Notes: generated by a model from the letters alone, not told the origin. 22,180 bases of DNA from Faecalibacterium sp. UBA7177 (GCA_002491225.1 DKVN01000091.1:1-22180); one strand, 5' to 3'; shown: positions 1 to 7,193, counted from the stretch's first letter. Numbers and translations: made by a program.

Positions 1-3
1 CGC

Positions 4-1164
4 CTACCGCCGCTTCGCCTGCGCCCGCACAAATGCCCGGGCCGCCCGGTCGCACTCGTAGACCTCGGCAAGGCTGTAGCTGCCGCCAAACGCCTCGCTC
101 TCCACCACCGCCTCGACCAGCCGCCCGATCTCCAAAAAGCCGATCTCGTCCCGCAAAAACAGGCCCACCGCCTCCTCGTTGGCGCCGTTGGCCGCGCAGG
201 GGGCAAGCCCGCCCTTGGCGATCGCCTTTTTGCAGGCGGCAAGGCAGCGGAAGGTCTCCTCATCCGCCACATCAAAGGTCAGCGGGCCAAGCCTGGTAAA
301 ATCCAGCTCCGGGGCTGGGCCGGGGATGCGGTCGGGCCAGGTGAGGGCGTACTGGATGGGGATGCGCATGTCCGGCACCCCCAGCTGGGCGATCACCGAG
401 TGGTCGGCGTACTGCACCATCGAGTGGATGATGCTCTGCCGCTGCACCACGATCTGGATTTTTTCGGGCGGCAGGCCGAACAGCCAGACCGCCTCGATCA
501 GCTCGAGCCCCTTGTTCATCAGGGTGGCCGAGTCGATGGTGATCTTGGCCCCCATCGACCAGTTGGGGTGCTTGAGCGCGTCGGCGCGGGTCTTGCCCGC
601 AAGCTGCTCCCGATTCATCCCGAAAAACGGCCCGCCCGAGGCGGTGAGCAGGATCTTTTCCAGCCGTTTGGCCGAGGCGGCGTCCTGCAAACACTGGAAG
701 ATGGCCGAGTGCTCGCTGTCCACCGGCAGCAGCCTTGCGCCGGTGCGCCGGGCCGCCTCCAGCACCAGCGCCCCGCCGGTGACCAGGCTCTCTTTATTCG
801 CCAGCGCGAGGTCGTGCCCGCTCTCGAGCGCGGCGAGGGTGGCCCCCAGCCCCGCGATGCCCACCACTGCGTTGAGCACGATGTCCGCGCCCGGCATCCG
901 GGCCAGCTCCTCGATGCCCTGCGCCCCGCAGAGCAGCCGGGGCGCGTCGGCCCGGCCGGCCAGCGCGGCGCGCAGCCGCTCGCAGGCCGCCTCATCGGCC
1001 AGGGCCGCCGCCGCGGGGTGAAACTCCTCGATCTGCTCGAGCAGCACCGCGTCGTTCGACCCGGCCGCGAGGCCCAATACCTCATATCCCTGCGCGCGGA
1101 TGACCTCAAGGCTCTGGGTGCCGATCGAGCCGGTCGAGCCCAGCAGCACAATGCGTTTTTTCAT
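4..1164 (-). CDS. dxr: 1-deoxy-D-xylulose 5-phosphate reductoisomerase
   Basis: Cytosolic enzyme that converts DXP to 2-C-methyl-D-erythritol 4-phosphate with NADPH, the committed step of the non-mevalonate isoprenoid pathway. The 386-residue product opens with the NADPH-binding loop GSTGSIG (residues 9-15). It has ANKES at 122-126, DSEHSA at 149-154 (metal ligands D149 and E151), and a long conserved block at 199-221 that contains NWSMGAKITIDSATLMNKG and ends in E221. Length is normal for the family. The reading frame stays open upstream, but I chose the ATG at 1164 because it is preceded by GGGAGGAA and starts the conserved MKKRIVLLGSTG. It is the last gene of the frr-uppS-cdsA-dxr run in the window, 98 bp after cdsA. 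Undecaprenyl diphosphate made by neighbouring UppS depends on this pathway. Confidence 0.97.
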   Translation of the reverse strand: MKKRIVLLGSTGSIGTQSLEVIRAQGYEVLGLAAGSNDAVLLEQIEEFHPAAAALADEAACERLRAALAGRADAPRLLCGAQGIEELARMPGADIVLNAVVGIAGLGATLAALESGHDLALANKESLVTGGALVLEAARRTGARLLPVDSEHSAIFQCLQDAASAKRLEKILLTASGGPFFGMNREQLAGKTRADALKHPNWSMGAKITIDSATLMNKGLELIEAVWLFGLPPEKIQIVVQRQSIIHSMVQYADHSVIAQLGVPDMRIPIQYALTWPDRIPGPAPELDFTRLGPLTFDVADEETFRCLAACKKAIAKGGLAPCAANGANEEAVGLFLRDEIGFLEIGRLVEAVVESEAFGGSYSLAEVYECDRAARAFVRAQAKRR

Positions 1165-1262
1165 GGCGGGTTCCTCCCTGCCCCCGCGCACACCGCGCGG
1201 GCCTTGCGGCAGCCCCGCGCGCTTCCCGGCGCGGCGCGGCCCTGCTATCACCTATATTACCC

Positions 1263-2126
1263 TTACTGGAAATGGTAGAACACAAAGGTGACCACGATGG
1301 TCACAAAGGGGGCGATGAACATCACGCTGTCGAACCGATCCAGCACGCCGCCGTGCCCGGGGAAGATGGTGCCGTAGTCCTTAATACCATATTGCCGCTT
1401 GACCGCCGAGGCGAACAGATCCCCCAGAATGCCCAGCACCGAGGCCACCGCCGCCAGCAGCGCAACCGTGAGGTAGAGCAAAACGCTCGCCTCGGTGCTG
1501 GTAAACAGCTCCACCCGCTGCGAAATGGCGGCGTAGATGGCGGTGGCGGCGACGCCCAGCACCACGCTGCCCAGCACCCCGCCCACGGCCCCTTCGACCG
1601 TCTTGTTGGGGCTGACCTTGGGGGCCAGCTTGTGCTTGCCCAAAAAGCGCCCGGCAAAGTAGGCCGCCGAGTCGCCCCCCCAGGCAAAGCAGAGGATCAG
1701 CAGGATAAAGAAGATCGCATCCCCGTGATAGATTTCGGGCGGCAGCAGCCGCTTGAGGTAGACCAGCGAGTAAAAGCAGAGCAGGATCACCCCGCTGAAA
1801 AACACCAGCCCGCCCAGCCTGCCAAACTCGACCGTCTCGTGCCGCCGGATGACATACACGCAGAGATACAGCGCAAACACAAAGGCCAGCGGCAGCACCA
1901 GCGGCAGCACATACCGCGAGTTGGAGAGCATGATCAAAAGGGTAAAGGGCACAAAGGGCAGGTAGGCCCCCCAGTGCCCCTGTAAACCCACCGCACTGTA
2001 CACCTCGTGGATGGCCAGCATGCAGATACCGGCCACCACCAGATCAAAGACGATGGTGTCGAACAGGCAGAGCAGCCCCGCCAGAAACGCGAGGCCGACA
2101 ACGGATGTGATGATACGGGTTTTCAT
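1263..2126 (-). CDS. cdsA: Phosphatidate cytidylyltransferase (CDP-diglyceride synthase)
   Basis: Integral membrane enzyme that makes CDP-diacylglycerol from phosphatidic acid and CTP, the branch point of phospholipid synthesis. The 287-residue product is strongly hydrophobic with about eight membrane segments. The family signature lies in the C-terminal third: SPNKTVEGAVGG (172-183), then GDLFASAVKRQYGIKDYG (235-252) and FPGHGGVLDRFDS (255-267). The frame could extend further upstream into the uppS intergenic region, but that extension (MTPARPGS...) is encoded by a tandem repeat and is not hydrophobic. The ATG at 2126, preceded by GGAGGAAAGG, fits the usual MKTRII start. It lies 86 bp after uppS and 98 bp before dxr, in the conserved order. 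Confidence 0.96.
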   Translation of the reverse strand: MKTRIITSVVGLAFLAGLLCLFDTIVFDLVVAGICMLAIHEVYSAVGLQGHWGAYLPFVPFTLLIMLSNSRYVLPLVLPLAFVFALYLCVYVIRRHETVEFGRLGGLVFFSGVILLCFYSLVYLKRLLPPEIYHGDAIFFILLILCFAWGGDSAAYFAGRFLGKHKLAPKVSPNKTVEGAVGGVLGSVVLGVAATAIYAAISQRVELFTSTEASVLLYLTVALLAAVASVLGILGDLFASAVKRQYGIKDYGTIFPGHGGVLDRFDSVMFIAPFVTIVVTFVFYHFQ

Positions 2127-2212
2127 GGAACCTTTCCTCCCCTTTGCCGGGTCATGTGCCAGGTGAAACTGCCGGGCCAAGTGCCAGGTTGAGCTGCCGG
2201 GTCGAGCCGGGG

Positions 2213-2926
2213 TCAAACGCCGCCGAACCGGCGGCTGCGGTGATGGAACTCCTCAATGGCGGCGTCGAGGTCCTGCCGGGTAAAGTCCGGCCAGAGGATG
2301 TCCGACTCGATAAACTCGGCATAGGCACTCTGCCAGAGCAGAAAGTTCGACAGCCGCTTTTCCCCGCTCGGCCGCAGAATAAAATCGGGGTCCTTCTGGC
2401 CGCGGGTGTAGAGCTCGTCGGCAATTTTCTGCTCGGTGATCTCCTCGGGGGCCAGCGTCCCCTGCTGCACCTGCCGGGCCAGCCGCCGGGCCGCCCGCAC
2501 AAGCTCCTGCCTGCCGCCGTAGTTGACCGCGATGTTCAGGGTCATGCCGGTGTTGCGGGCGGTCTTCTCCTCGATCTCGTTCATCAGCTTCTGGTGTTCG
2601 GGGGCCAGGGCGGTGCGATCCCCCAAAAAGACCACCCGGTTGTTCTCCTTCTGGTAGTCAAACGCCTTGACGAGGTAATCGCCAAACAGCCGCATGATCG
2701 CGCCGACCTCCTCGGCCGGCCGCCGCCAGTTCTCGGTGGAAAAGGCGTAAAAGGTCACCGACTGCACCCCGATCTCGTTGCAGTAGCGGGTGATGTCCTG
2801 AAACACCTCAGCCCCGCGCTTGTGGCCCGCGGTGCGGGGCAGCCCCCGCCGTTTGGCCCAGCGGCCGTTGCCGTCCATGATGATGCCGATGCTCAGCCCC
2901 TCGGCAGGGTTTGCCGGATGCTCCAT
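2213..2926 (-). CDS. uppS: Isoprenyl transferase (undecaprenyl diphosphate synthase)
   Basis: cis-Prenyltransferase that builds undecaprenyl diphosphate, the lipid carrier for peptidoglycan and other envelope polymers, from farnesyl diphosphate and isopentenyl diphosphate. The 237-residue protein has the substrate-binding motif IIMDGNGRWAKRRG (15-28, catalytic D18), H35, FYAFSTENWRRP (59-70) and the C-terminal signature RPSGEKRLSNFLLWQ (185-199). The usual family form is RTSGE or RPSGE. The start at 2926 is supported by TGGAGGAAC eight to nine bases upstream. An upstream extension in the same frame lacks family sequence. It follows frr by 150 bp and precedes cdsA. Its isoprenoid substrate comes from the pathway that contains dxr, encoded in the same run of genes. 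Confidence 0.97.
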   Translation of the reverse strand: MEHPANPAEGLSIGIIMDGNGRWAKRRGLPRTAGHKRGAEVFQDITRYCNEIGVQSVTFYAFSTENWRRPAEEVGAIMRLFGDYLVKAFDYQKENNRVVFLGDRTALAPEHQKLMNEIEEKTARNTGMTLNIAVNYGGRQELVRAARRLARQVQQGTLAPEEITEQKIADELYTRGQKDPDFILRPSGEKRLSNFLLWQSAYAEFIESDILWPDFTRQDLDAAIEEFHHRSRRFGGV

Positions 2927-3076
2927 ACACTGTTCCTCCAAAGGGTGTTTTCCAAAAGCTGTGCCGCGCACAACATCATGCGCGGCACGGGTTCGGCCAG
3001 CCTGCCGCCAGCCGGAAAACTCGAAAAGGTCGCGGGCGGCACCGGTCTGCATCGCAAAAAGGCGCCGCCGCCCCGC

Positions 3077-3631
3077 TCAGATCTCCATAATCTCGCGGTT
3101 CTTCTCCTCACACACCTTGTCGATCTGCTTGGTCATCTTGTCGGTGATCTTCTGCAGCTCTTCCTCAAACTTTTTCTGGTCGTCCTCGGTGATCTCGCTG
3201 GTCTTTTTCTGGGCCTTCAGCTTATCCATCGCGTCGCGGCGCACATTGCGCACCGCCACCTTGCCCTCCTCGCCCAGCTTCTGCACCTCTTTGGTCAGCT
3301 GCTTGCGGCGCTCCTCGGTCGGCGCGGGGAAGACCAGCCGCAGCACCCGCCCGTCGTTGGTGGGGTTGATGCCGAGGTCGCTGGTCAAAATTGCCTTCTC
3401 GATCGCCCGCACCAGCGAGGCGTCCCAGGGGCTGATGGTCAAAATGCGGGCCTCGGCCACCGCCACGGCGGCCACCTGGTTGATGGGGGTGGGGGTGCCG
3501 TAATAGTCCACCGTGATCTTGTCCAGCACGGCGGGGTTGGCGCGGCCGGCGCGAATCGAGGCCAGCTCCCGCTCCAGATGGCGGATGCAGCCGCCCATTT
3601 TCTCCTCATAAGGCTTGGTAAACTCGCTCAT
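3077..3631 (-). CDS. frr: Ribosome recycling factor
   Basis: Splits the post-termination 70S ribosome together with EF-G. The 184-residue product matches the usual 185-residue length. It shows the N-terminal RRF signature ELASIRAGRANPAVLD (around residues 21-36), YYGTPTPINQVA, ILTISPWD, and the C-terminal helical region rich in Lys and Glu with VRNVRRDAMDKLK. The start at 3631 is chosen because AAAAGGAG lies about eight bases upstream and MSEF begins the conserved domain. The open frame to 3790 is GC-rich leader. It is separated from pyrH by 290 bp that contains a terminator and a repeat, so it may have its own promoter, which is unusual for a gene normally close behind tsf and pyrH. Confidence 0.97.
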   Translation of the reverse strand: MSEFTKPYEEKMGGCIRHLERELASIRAGRANPAVLDKITVDYYGTPTPINQVAAVAVAEARILTISPWDASLVRAIEKAILTSDLGINPTNDGRVLRLVFPAPTEERRKQLTKEVQKLGEEGKVAVRNVRRDAMDKLKAQKKTSEITEDDQKKFEEELQKITDKMTKQIDKVCEEKNREIMEI

Positions 3632-3793
3632 AGCTTGGCTCTCCTTTTCTTGGGATCCCTCAGCGCGGGGGGCCGCCGGGCGGCGCTGCGCGCAGGGTTC
3701 CCGGGCTGTCGGGTGATGGGCGGATGCCGCGGCACGGCCGCTGCGGTGGCTTATGGGTCGTTTGCTGATCCCCTCATTGGGGAGTATCATACA

Positions 3794-3854
3794 CTTTTGG
3801 GGCCTCTTGCGGGCCTGGGGCCGCTTTCATCTTTTGGGTCTCTTGCGGGCCCTG
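3794..3854. repeat. Direct repeat pair in the pyrH-frr leader
   Basis: Two 24-bp copies at 3794-3817 and 3831-3854 share CTTTTGGG, then CTCTTGCGGGCC, and differ by one inserted base and two others. They lie 37 bp apart upstream of frr. A TATGAT (minus strand, near 3785-3790) lies beside them but has no convincing -35, so a frr promoter here is only a possibility. A short hairpin (cccc-tcatt-gggg) follows at about 3770-3783. Function unknown. Confidence 0.45.
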
Positions 3855-3895
3855 CGGGCCCCGGACGCCGGCCCGGTGCCGAGCCAGATCGCCGC

Positions 3896-3925
3896 AAAAA
3901 AATCTGTAAAGCGGTTTTGCTTTAC
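3896..3925 (-). terminator. Intrinsic terminator overlapping the pyrH stop codon
   Basis: On the minus strand a perfect 7-bp stem (GTAAAGC / GCTTTAC, loop AAAACC) is followed by AGA and seven T residues. The left arm contains the pyrH stop codon TAA (3922-3924), so translating ribosomes would cover the stem. This separates pyrH from frr-uppS-cdsA-dxr, either fully or as an attenuator coupled to pyrH translation. Confidence 0.7.
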
Positions 3926-4626
3926 TCCTCTTGAACCAGCGTCCCCACCGGCTCGCCTGCCGCCGCGCGGGCGATGTTGCCCGGCTCGTGCAGGTCAAAC
4001 ACCAGAATGGGCAGCCCGTTCTCCCGGCAGAGGGTGGCGGCGGTGCCGTCCATCACCGCGAGGCGTTTTTCCAGCACCTCACTAAAGGTCAGCCGCTCGT
4101 ACCGCACCGCGTCGGGGTACTTTTTGGGATCCTTGTCATACACGCCGTCCACCATGGTGGCCTTGAGCATCACGTCGGCGCTGATCTCGAGCGCGCGCAG
4201 GGCGCTGGCGGTGTCGGTGGAGAAGAAGGGGTTGCCGGTGCCGCCGCCAAACAGCACCACCCGGCCCGCCTCCAGCTGCTCCAGCGCCGCGGTGCGGGTA
4301 AAGGGCTGGGCCACCTGGGGCATCACCGCCGCGCTCATCACGCAGGTGCGCACCCCCTGCTGCTCAAGCGCGTCCGCCACGGCGAGGCAGTTCATCACGG
4401 TGGCCAGCATGCCAATTTTATCCGCGCAGGTGCGCTCCATCCTGCCGCTGGTGCGGCCGCGCCAGAAGTTGCCGCCGCCCACCACGATGCCGATCTGCAC
4501 CCCCTGCTCGTGGGCCGCGCGGATGCCCGCGCAGATGTTTTGCAGGGTGGCTTCATCAAAGCCGGTCCCCTTTTCGCCCGCCAGGGCCTCGCCGCTCAGC
4601 TTGAGCAGAACCCGCCGATAGGCCAT
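3922..4626 (-). CDS. pyrH: UMP kinase
   Basis: Bacterial-type uridylate kinase of the amino acid kinase fold, which phosphorylates UMP to UDP with ATP in the cytosol. The 234-residue product has the N-terminal LLKLSGEALAG, the nucleotide-binding GGGNFWRG (50-57), the UMP-site segment GGGTGNPFFSTD (127-138) and VDGVYDKDPKKYP (159-171). It is full length and close to the family norm of about 235-240 residues. The start at 4626 gives the typical MAYRRVLLKLSG. Its ribosome binding site is only a weak GAGAGGGA. It is the first gene of the minus-strand core run here, with its own promoter at 4724-4752. tsf and rpsB, often upstream of pyrH, are absent: the preceding gene is unrelated. Confidence 0.97.
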   Translation of the reverse strand: MAYRRVLLKLSGEALAGEKGTGFDEATLQNICAGIRAAHEQGVQIGIVVGGGNFWRGRTSGRMERTCADKIGMLATVMNCLAVADALEQQGVRTCVMSAAVMPQVAQPFTRTAALEQLEAGRVVLFGGGTGNPFFSTDTASALRALEISADVMLKATMVDGVYDKDPKKYPDAVRYERLTFSEVLEKRLAVMDGTAATLCRENGLPILVFDLHEPGNIARAAAGEPVGTLVQEE

Positions 4627-4723
4627 ACACGGTCACCGTCCCTCTCTGTGCAGACTGTCGCGTTTGCCGCAGCCCTTGGCGGATGCAGTTTCGGGACAGC
4701 CTGTTCGTTATAGGTTTGCCCTT

Positions 4724-4752
4724 ATTTTACCAGAAATGCCGCCGGATGTAAA
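4724..4752 (-). promoter_or_regulatory. Sigma-A-type promoter for pyrH
   Basis: On the minus strand TTTACA (4747-4752), a 17-bp spacer and TAAAAT (4724-4729) lie about 100 bp upstream of the pyrH start, in a region otherwise GC-rich. The rest of 4627-4928 holds no gene that I can support: only this promoter, the pyrH leader and the terminator of the upstream kinase-like gene. Confidence 0.65.
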
Positions 4753-4833
4753 GCCGACCGTAAGGAGAAAACGGCACAGCCGTCCCCGCGCCCCGCTGCG
4801 GCCGTCCTTGCGCCGCAAACGGCCGCAAACAGC

Positions 4834-4857
4834 AAAAGGCGGGCCCCGCGGCCCGCC
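4834..4857 (-). terminator. Candidate terminator after the kinase-like gene
   Basis: An 8-bp GC-rich stem (arms GGCGGGCC and GGCCCGCC, 4838-4857) is followed on the minus strand by TTTTGCTGTTT. The position 72 bp after the stop of the histidine-kinase-like gene and before the pyrH promoter fits a terminator. The T tract is short, so confidence is moderate. Confidence 0.5.
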
Positions 4858-4928
4858 CATCCGGTCTTTTTATCCTGTGCTCCTGCCGCGTCTGCCGCGC
4901 CGCGCTGCCATATCCTGCCGCGCCGCAC

Positions 4929-5816
4929 TCACTCGCTGCCGGCCCGGCCAAACAGCGCCTCCATCTCGGTGCGCACCCGCGCCGCCTGCTCCTGCCGGAA
5001 GATCTCCTCCGCCAGCACGCCCGAGCTGAGGGTCACCGCCCCGGCATCCTCCTGCGGGCCGCCGCTCAGCTCGATGACCGCGAGCGCGCCGCCCTCGGGG
5101 GCGTTCTCCACCCGCAGGGCCCAGCCCATCGAGCAGCAGAGCTCGTGGGCGAGGTACAGCCCCATCCCCGCGCTGGACTCAGCCCGCGCCGGGGTTCCGG
5201 CGGTTTCAGCGGCCCCGGCGCCATCCGCCTCTTTGGCCCCCTCCGGCATGCGGAACAGCGCAAACAGCTGCGTCAAAACCGCATCCGGGATGCCGGGCCC
5301 GCTGTCCCGCACCGTGATCCGCGGCGCGTCCCCCTCCACTGTCAGCGCAACCCGCACCGTCCCGCCCGGGCGGCTGTAGCGGAGCGCGTTGGAGAGCAGG
5401 TTCAGCAGGATGCGGTCGAGCATGACCGCATCGCAGAGCGGGTAAACCTCCGGCATGGCCTCCGGCTCCCACACAAGGCTCAGCTGTTGGCGGGCCGCGA
5501 AGGGGGCGGTCTCTTCCAGCAAATGGCAGAGCTGCCGCCTGAGGTTGACCCGCGCAAGGCAGGGCAGGTTGCTGCCGCTCAAACAGGCGGCCAGCTCAAC
5601 CAGGTTGGTGCCCAGCCGGGAGAGATGGCGGCAGCTGTCGTCGATGGCATGCACCATCTCGAGCAGGTCCTCCTGGCCCGCGCAGCGGCGCTCGAGCAGC
5701 TCGGCCGCGTTCAAAATGACATTGATCGGCCGCTGGATCTCGTTGGACATCCCGCCGTAGAGCATCTCTTTCTGCCGCACCTTCCGGCGCAGGGCCGCAT
5801 CCTGTGCACTATCCAC
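4929..5816 (-). CDS. Histidine-kinase-like protein lacking the phosphoacceptor His
   Basis: A soluble 295-residue protein with a HisKA-like dimerisation region and a GHKL ATPase domain; no membrane segment or sensor domain is visible. ATP-binding boxes are readable: N box LLNLLSNALRY (137-147), G1 DSGPGIP (171-177) and G2 GMGLYLAHEL (217-226). In the H-box the segment is MSNEIQRPINVIL (23-35), where family members normally have S-H-E. Asn25 (codon AAC at 5742-5744) therefore stands at the phosphorylated histidine. A 30-residue Ala/Glu/Gly-rich insert separates G1 and G2. I chose the GTG at 5816 because AGGGGAG precedes it by about eight bases, giving an 8-bp overlap with the regulator upstream. 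The frame could open at a TTG at 5873. It forms an operon with the Spo0A-like gene. Whether it still binds ATP or acts as a scaffold or phosphatase is unknown. Confidence 0.85.
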   Translation of the reverse strand: MDSAQDAALRRKVRQKEMLYGGMSNEIQRPINVILNAAELLERRCAGQEDLLEMVHAIDDSCRHLSRLGTNLVELAACLSGSNLPCLARVNLRRQLCHLLEETAPFAARQQLSLVWEPEAMPEVYPLCDAVMLDRILLNLLSNALRYSRPGGTVRVALTVEGDAPRITVRDSGPGIPDAVLTQLFALFRMPEGAKEADGAGAAETAGTPARAESSAGMGLYLAHELCCSMGWALRVENAPEGGALAVIELSGGPQEDAGAVTLSSGVLAEEIFRQEQAARVRTEMEALFGRAGSE

Positions 5817-6627
5817 CGTCTTCTCTCCCCTCTTCACCGCCGCCTGTTTTGTCCGGCCCGCCCGCGGCGGCAAACAGCGCCTGCTCCTGCTGGATCTGCT
5901 GGCCGAGGATGTTCAAAAAGGCCCCGACCGTCATCTTTTTGTGGGTGGCGCGGGCCAGCCCTGCCAGCCTGCGGTATTCCGGCGTGTCGATTTGCTCGAT
6001 CTCCCTGAGGGTGCGCCGCAGCCCCGCATCCACCGCGCCCAGCGAGACACCGGCCTCCCGCGCCACCGCGCTGTACACGTCCTCCACCATCCGCAGCGGC
6101 CGCCGGACGGTGACCATCCGGCAGAGCGCCCTGCGCAGATAGCCCTGATCGTCCCCCGGCCAGATGCCGAACTGCCGCAGCCGCAGGTCGATCGCGTCCT
6201 CCAGCCGCAGCGAGGCGTCGAGGCTGCCCTGACAGAGCAGGCGCAGCCGGTCGAACAGCTGCTCCATGCGGTATGGCTTTATCATATAATAATCCGCGCC
6301 CAAAGACAAGAGCCTTTCGTGCACGGCCTGATTGCGTCCGCCCGAGGTGACCAGCACCTTGAGCCAGCAGGCGGCGGGCAGGGCCTGCAGACGGTTCAGC
6401 AGCTCGAGCGCGTCCATGTCCAGCAGGCAGAGGTTGAGGATCAGCGCATCCGGCCTGGCGCCCTCCTCCAGCGCCCGCAGCACCGCCTCCCCCTCCTGAA
6501 AGGTGCCGGTGATCTCAAAATCCGGCAGCCGCCGGGCAAACTGCCCAAGCACCCGGATCTGGTCATACGACTCCTCGGCCACAAACACCTCCCAGCAGCC
6601 GGCCGGTTTTTGTGTCTCCGCTTGCAT
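5809..6627 (-). CDS. Spo0A-like response regulator with an altered phosphorylation site
   Basis: A 272-residue transcription regulator with an N-terminal receiver-like domain (about 13-132) and a C-terminal domain (about 145-245) that resembles the Spo0A DNA-binding region. The latter shows LRQFGIWPGDDQGYLRRAL followed by a helix-turn-helix stretch EAGVSLGAVDAGLRRTLREI (191-210) and a closing THKKMTVGAFLNIL. In the receiver, PDALILNLCLLDMD (59-72) has Asn65 (AAC) where the phosphorylated Asp is expected. The acidic pair is E18-E19, while S95 (VLVTSGG) and K117 (MIKPY) are kept. The ATG at 6636 sits directly on the ribosome binding site GGGAGGA, so the next ATG at 6627 is the better start. An acidic Gly/Glu tail ends the protein and overlaps the kinase-like gene. 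This is too divergent to be the orthodox Spo0A master regulator, so I treat it as a paralogue and give no symbol. Confidence 0.85.
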   Translation of the reverse strand: MQAETQKPAGCWEVFVAEESYDQIRVLGQFARRLPDFEITGTFQEGEAVLRALEEGARPDALILNLCLLDMDALELLNRLQALPAACWLKVLVTSGGRNQAVHERLLSLGADYYMIKPYRMEQLFDRLRLLCQGSLDASLRLEDAIDLRLRQFGIWPGDDQGYLRRALCRMVTVRRPLRMVEDVYSAVAREAGVSLGAVDAGLRRTLREIEQIDTPEYRRLAGLARATHKKMTVGAFLNILGQQIQQEQALFAAAGGPDKTGGGEEGREDGG

Positions 6628-6789
6628 CTTCCGCATTCCTCCCGCTTTGTGCAGCGCCGCGCAAAAGCCCCAAAGCCCGCCCCGCGGCGCGGGCCGGGCC
6701 TCGCCTTTTCAGGCGCCTGCGGCGCTGCCTTTGACATCCTCTGCCCGCTGAACCTTTTGCCTTTCCCCGTTTTTGCCCGCGTTTTGGGG

Positions 6790-6821
6790 GCGGCCGCCGC
6801 CGGGCAGACAGCGGCGGCCGC
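6790..6821. repeat. Perfect 11-bp GC inverted repeat
   Basis: Arms GCGGCCGCCGC (6790-6800) and GCGGCGGCCGC (6811-6821) with a 10-base loop, just after the stop of the 87-residue gene on the minus strand. It has no T tract on either side, so it is a stable hairpin rather than a clear terminator. It may protect the upstream mRNA or reduce readthrough into the Spo0A-like gene 163 bp further on. No other feature is visible between 6628 and 6833. Confidence 0.5.
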
Positions 6822-6833
6822 ACAGCGCGTCAC

Positions 6834-7097
6834 TCAAAGGCGCCGCTGCGCCTCGCGCAAAACGTCCTTCCAGTTCTCGATCGGCACGGCGTTCTCATAC
6901 AAAAACTGCACCAGCCGCCCGCCGTCCTCCTCGCCGACGCCGCGCAGCACTGCGTGTTCCTCCCGCCGGGTGCCGTCTTCTTCCCGGCACAGGCACACCT
7001 CAAAGCCGTCCGGCCCCGCCTCGCCGTCGTAGCGCAGGGTCATCGGCCTTTGCAGAGGGCCCAGATCAGAAAACTGGCGCACCCGTTCTGACCGCAT
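6834..7097 (-). CDS. Small conserved-looking protein, possibly DUF6514-like
   Basis: An 87-residue acidic cytosolic protein with no signal peptide or membrane segment. The pattern is two short beta-type stretches (around MTLRYDGEAGPDGFEVCLCR, 19-38, and EEHAVLRGV, 46-54) followed by a helical C-terminus, LVQFLYENAVPIENWKDVL (62-80). The closing pattern (a helix, then P, then a DVL helix) recalls the small Clostridia DUF6514 family, but I cannot confirm this without a search and give no function. The frame opens at 7115, yet AAAGGAGGGG lies between that ATG and the next one, so the ATG at 7097 is the likely start. It has its own promoter and lies upstream of the Spo0A-like/kinase-like pair on the same strand, which hints at a link. 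Confidence 0.7.
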   Translation of the reverse strand: MRSERVRQFSDLGPLQRPMTLRYDGEAGPDGFEVCLCREEDGTRREEHAVLRGVGEEDGGRLVQFLYENAVPIENWKDVLREAQRRL

Positions 7098-7134
7098 TGC
7101 TGCCCCTCCTTTCATTCTTTACGGAGTGTTTGGT

Positions 7135-7156
7135 ACCGGCATCTAACCGGCATCTA
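7135..7156. repeat. Tandem 11-bp repeat at the start of the 87-residue gene transcript
   Basis: ACCGGCATCTA occurs twice head to tail (7135-7145 and 7146-7156), immediately downstream of the predicted -10 box on the minus strand. An 11-bp period puts both copies on the same helix face, as expected for a regulator binding site near the transcription start. Confidence 0.5.
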
Positions 7157-7164
7157 TAAATCAA

Positions 7165-7193
7165 AGTTTACCCCCTTTGCCGGGCAGATGCAA
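7165..7193 (-). promoter_or_regulatory. Promoter of the 87-residue gene
   Basis: Minus-strand TTGCAT (7188-7193), 17-bp spacer, TAAACT (7165-7170), about 68 bp upstream of the start codon. The surrounding stretch 7140-7215 is clearly AT-richer than the flanking genes. The remainder of 7194-7357 is GC-rich rubrerythrin trailer in which I see no gene and no clear terminator. Confidence 0.5.

Noticed and set aside
112..120. Selenocysteine or frameshift events in the core genes
   Set aside because: All core genes read through intact at normal length, so there was no reason to invoke recoding.
2144..3934. Open frame of 596 codons on the plus strand across uppS, frr and the leader
   Set aside because: It lies opposite three well-recognised genes, shows no family motif and has the Gly/Leu/His-rich composition typical of antisense frames in GC-rich DNA.
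6730..6736. 0A-box-like TGTCAAA on the minus strand upstream of the Spo0A-like gene
   Set aside because: It differs from the TGNCGAA core and is a single short match expected by chance.
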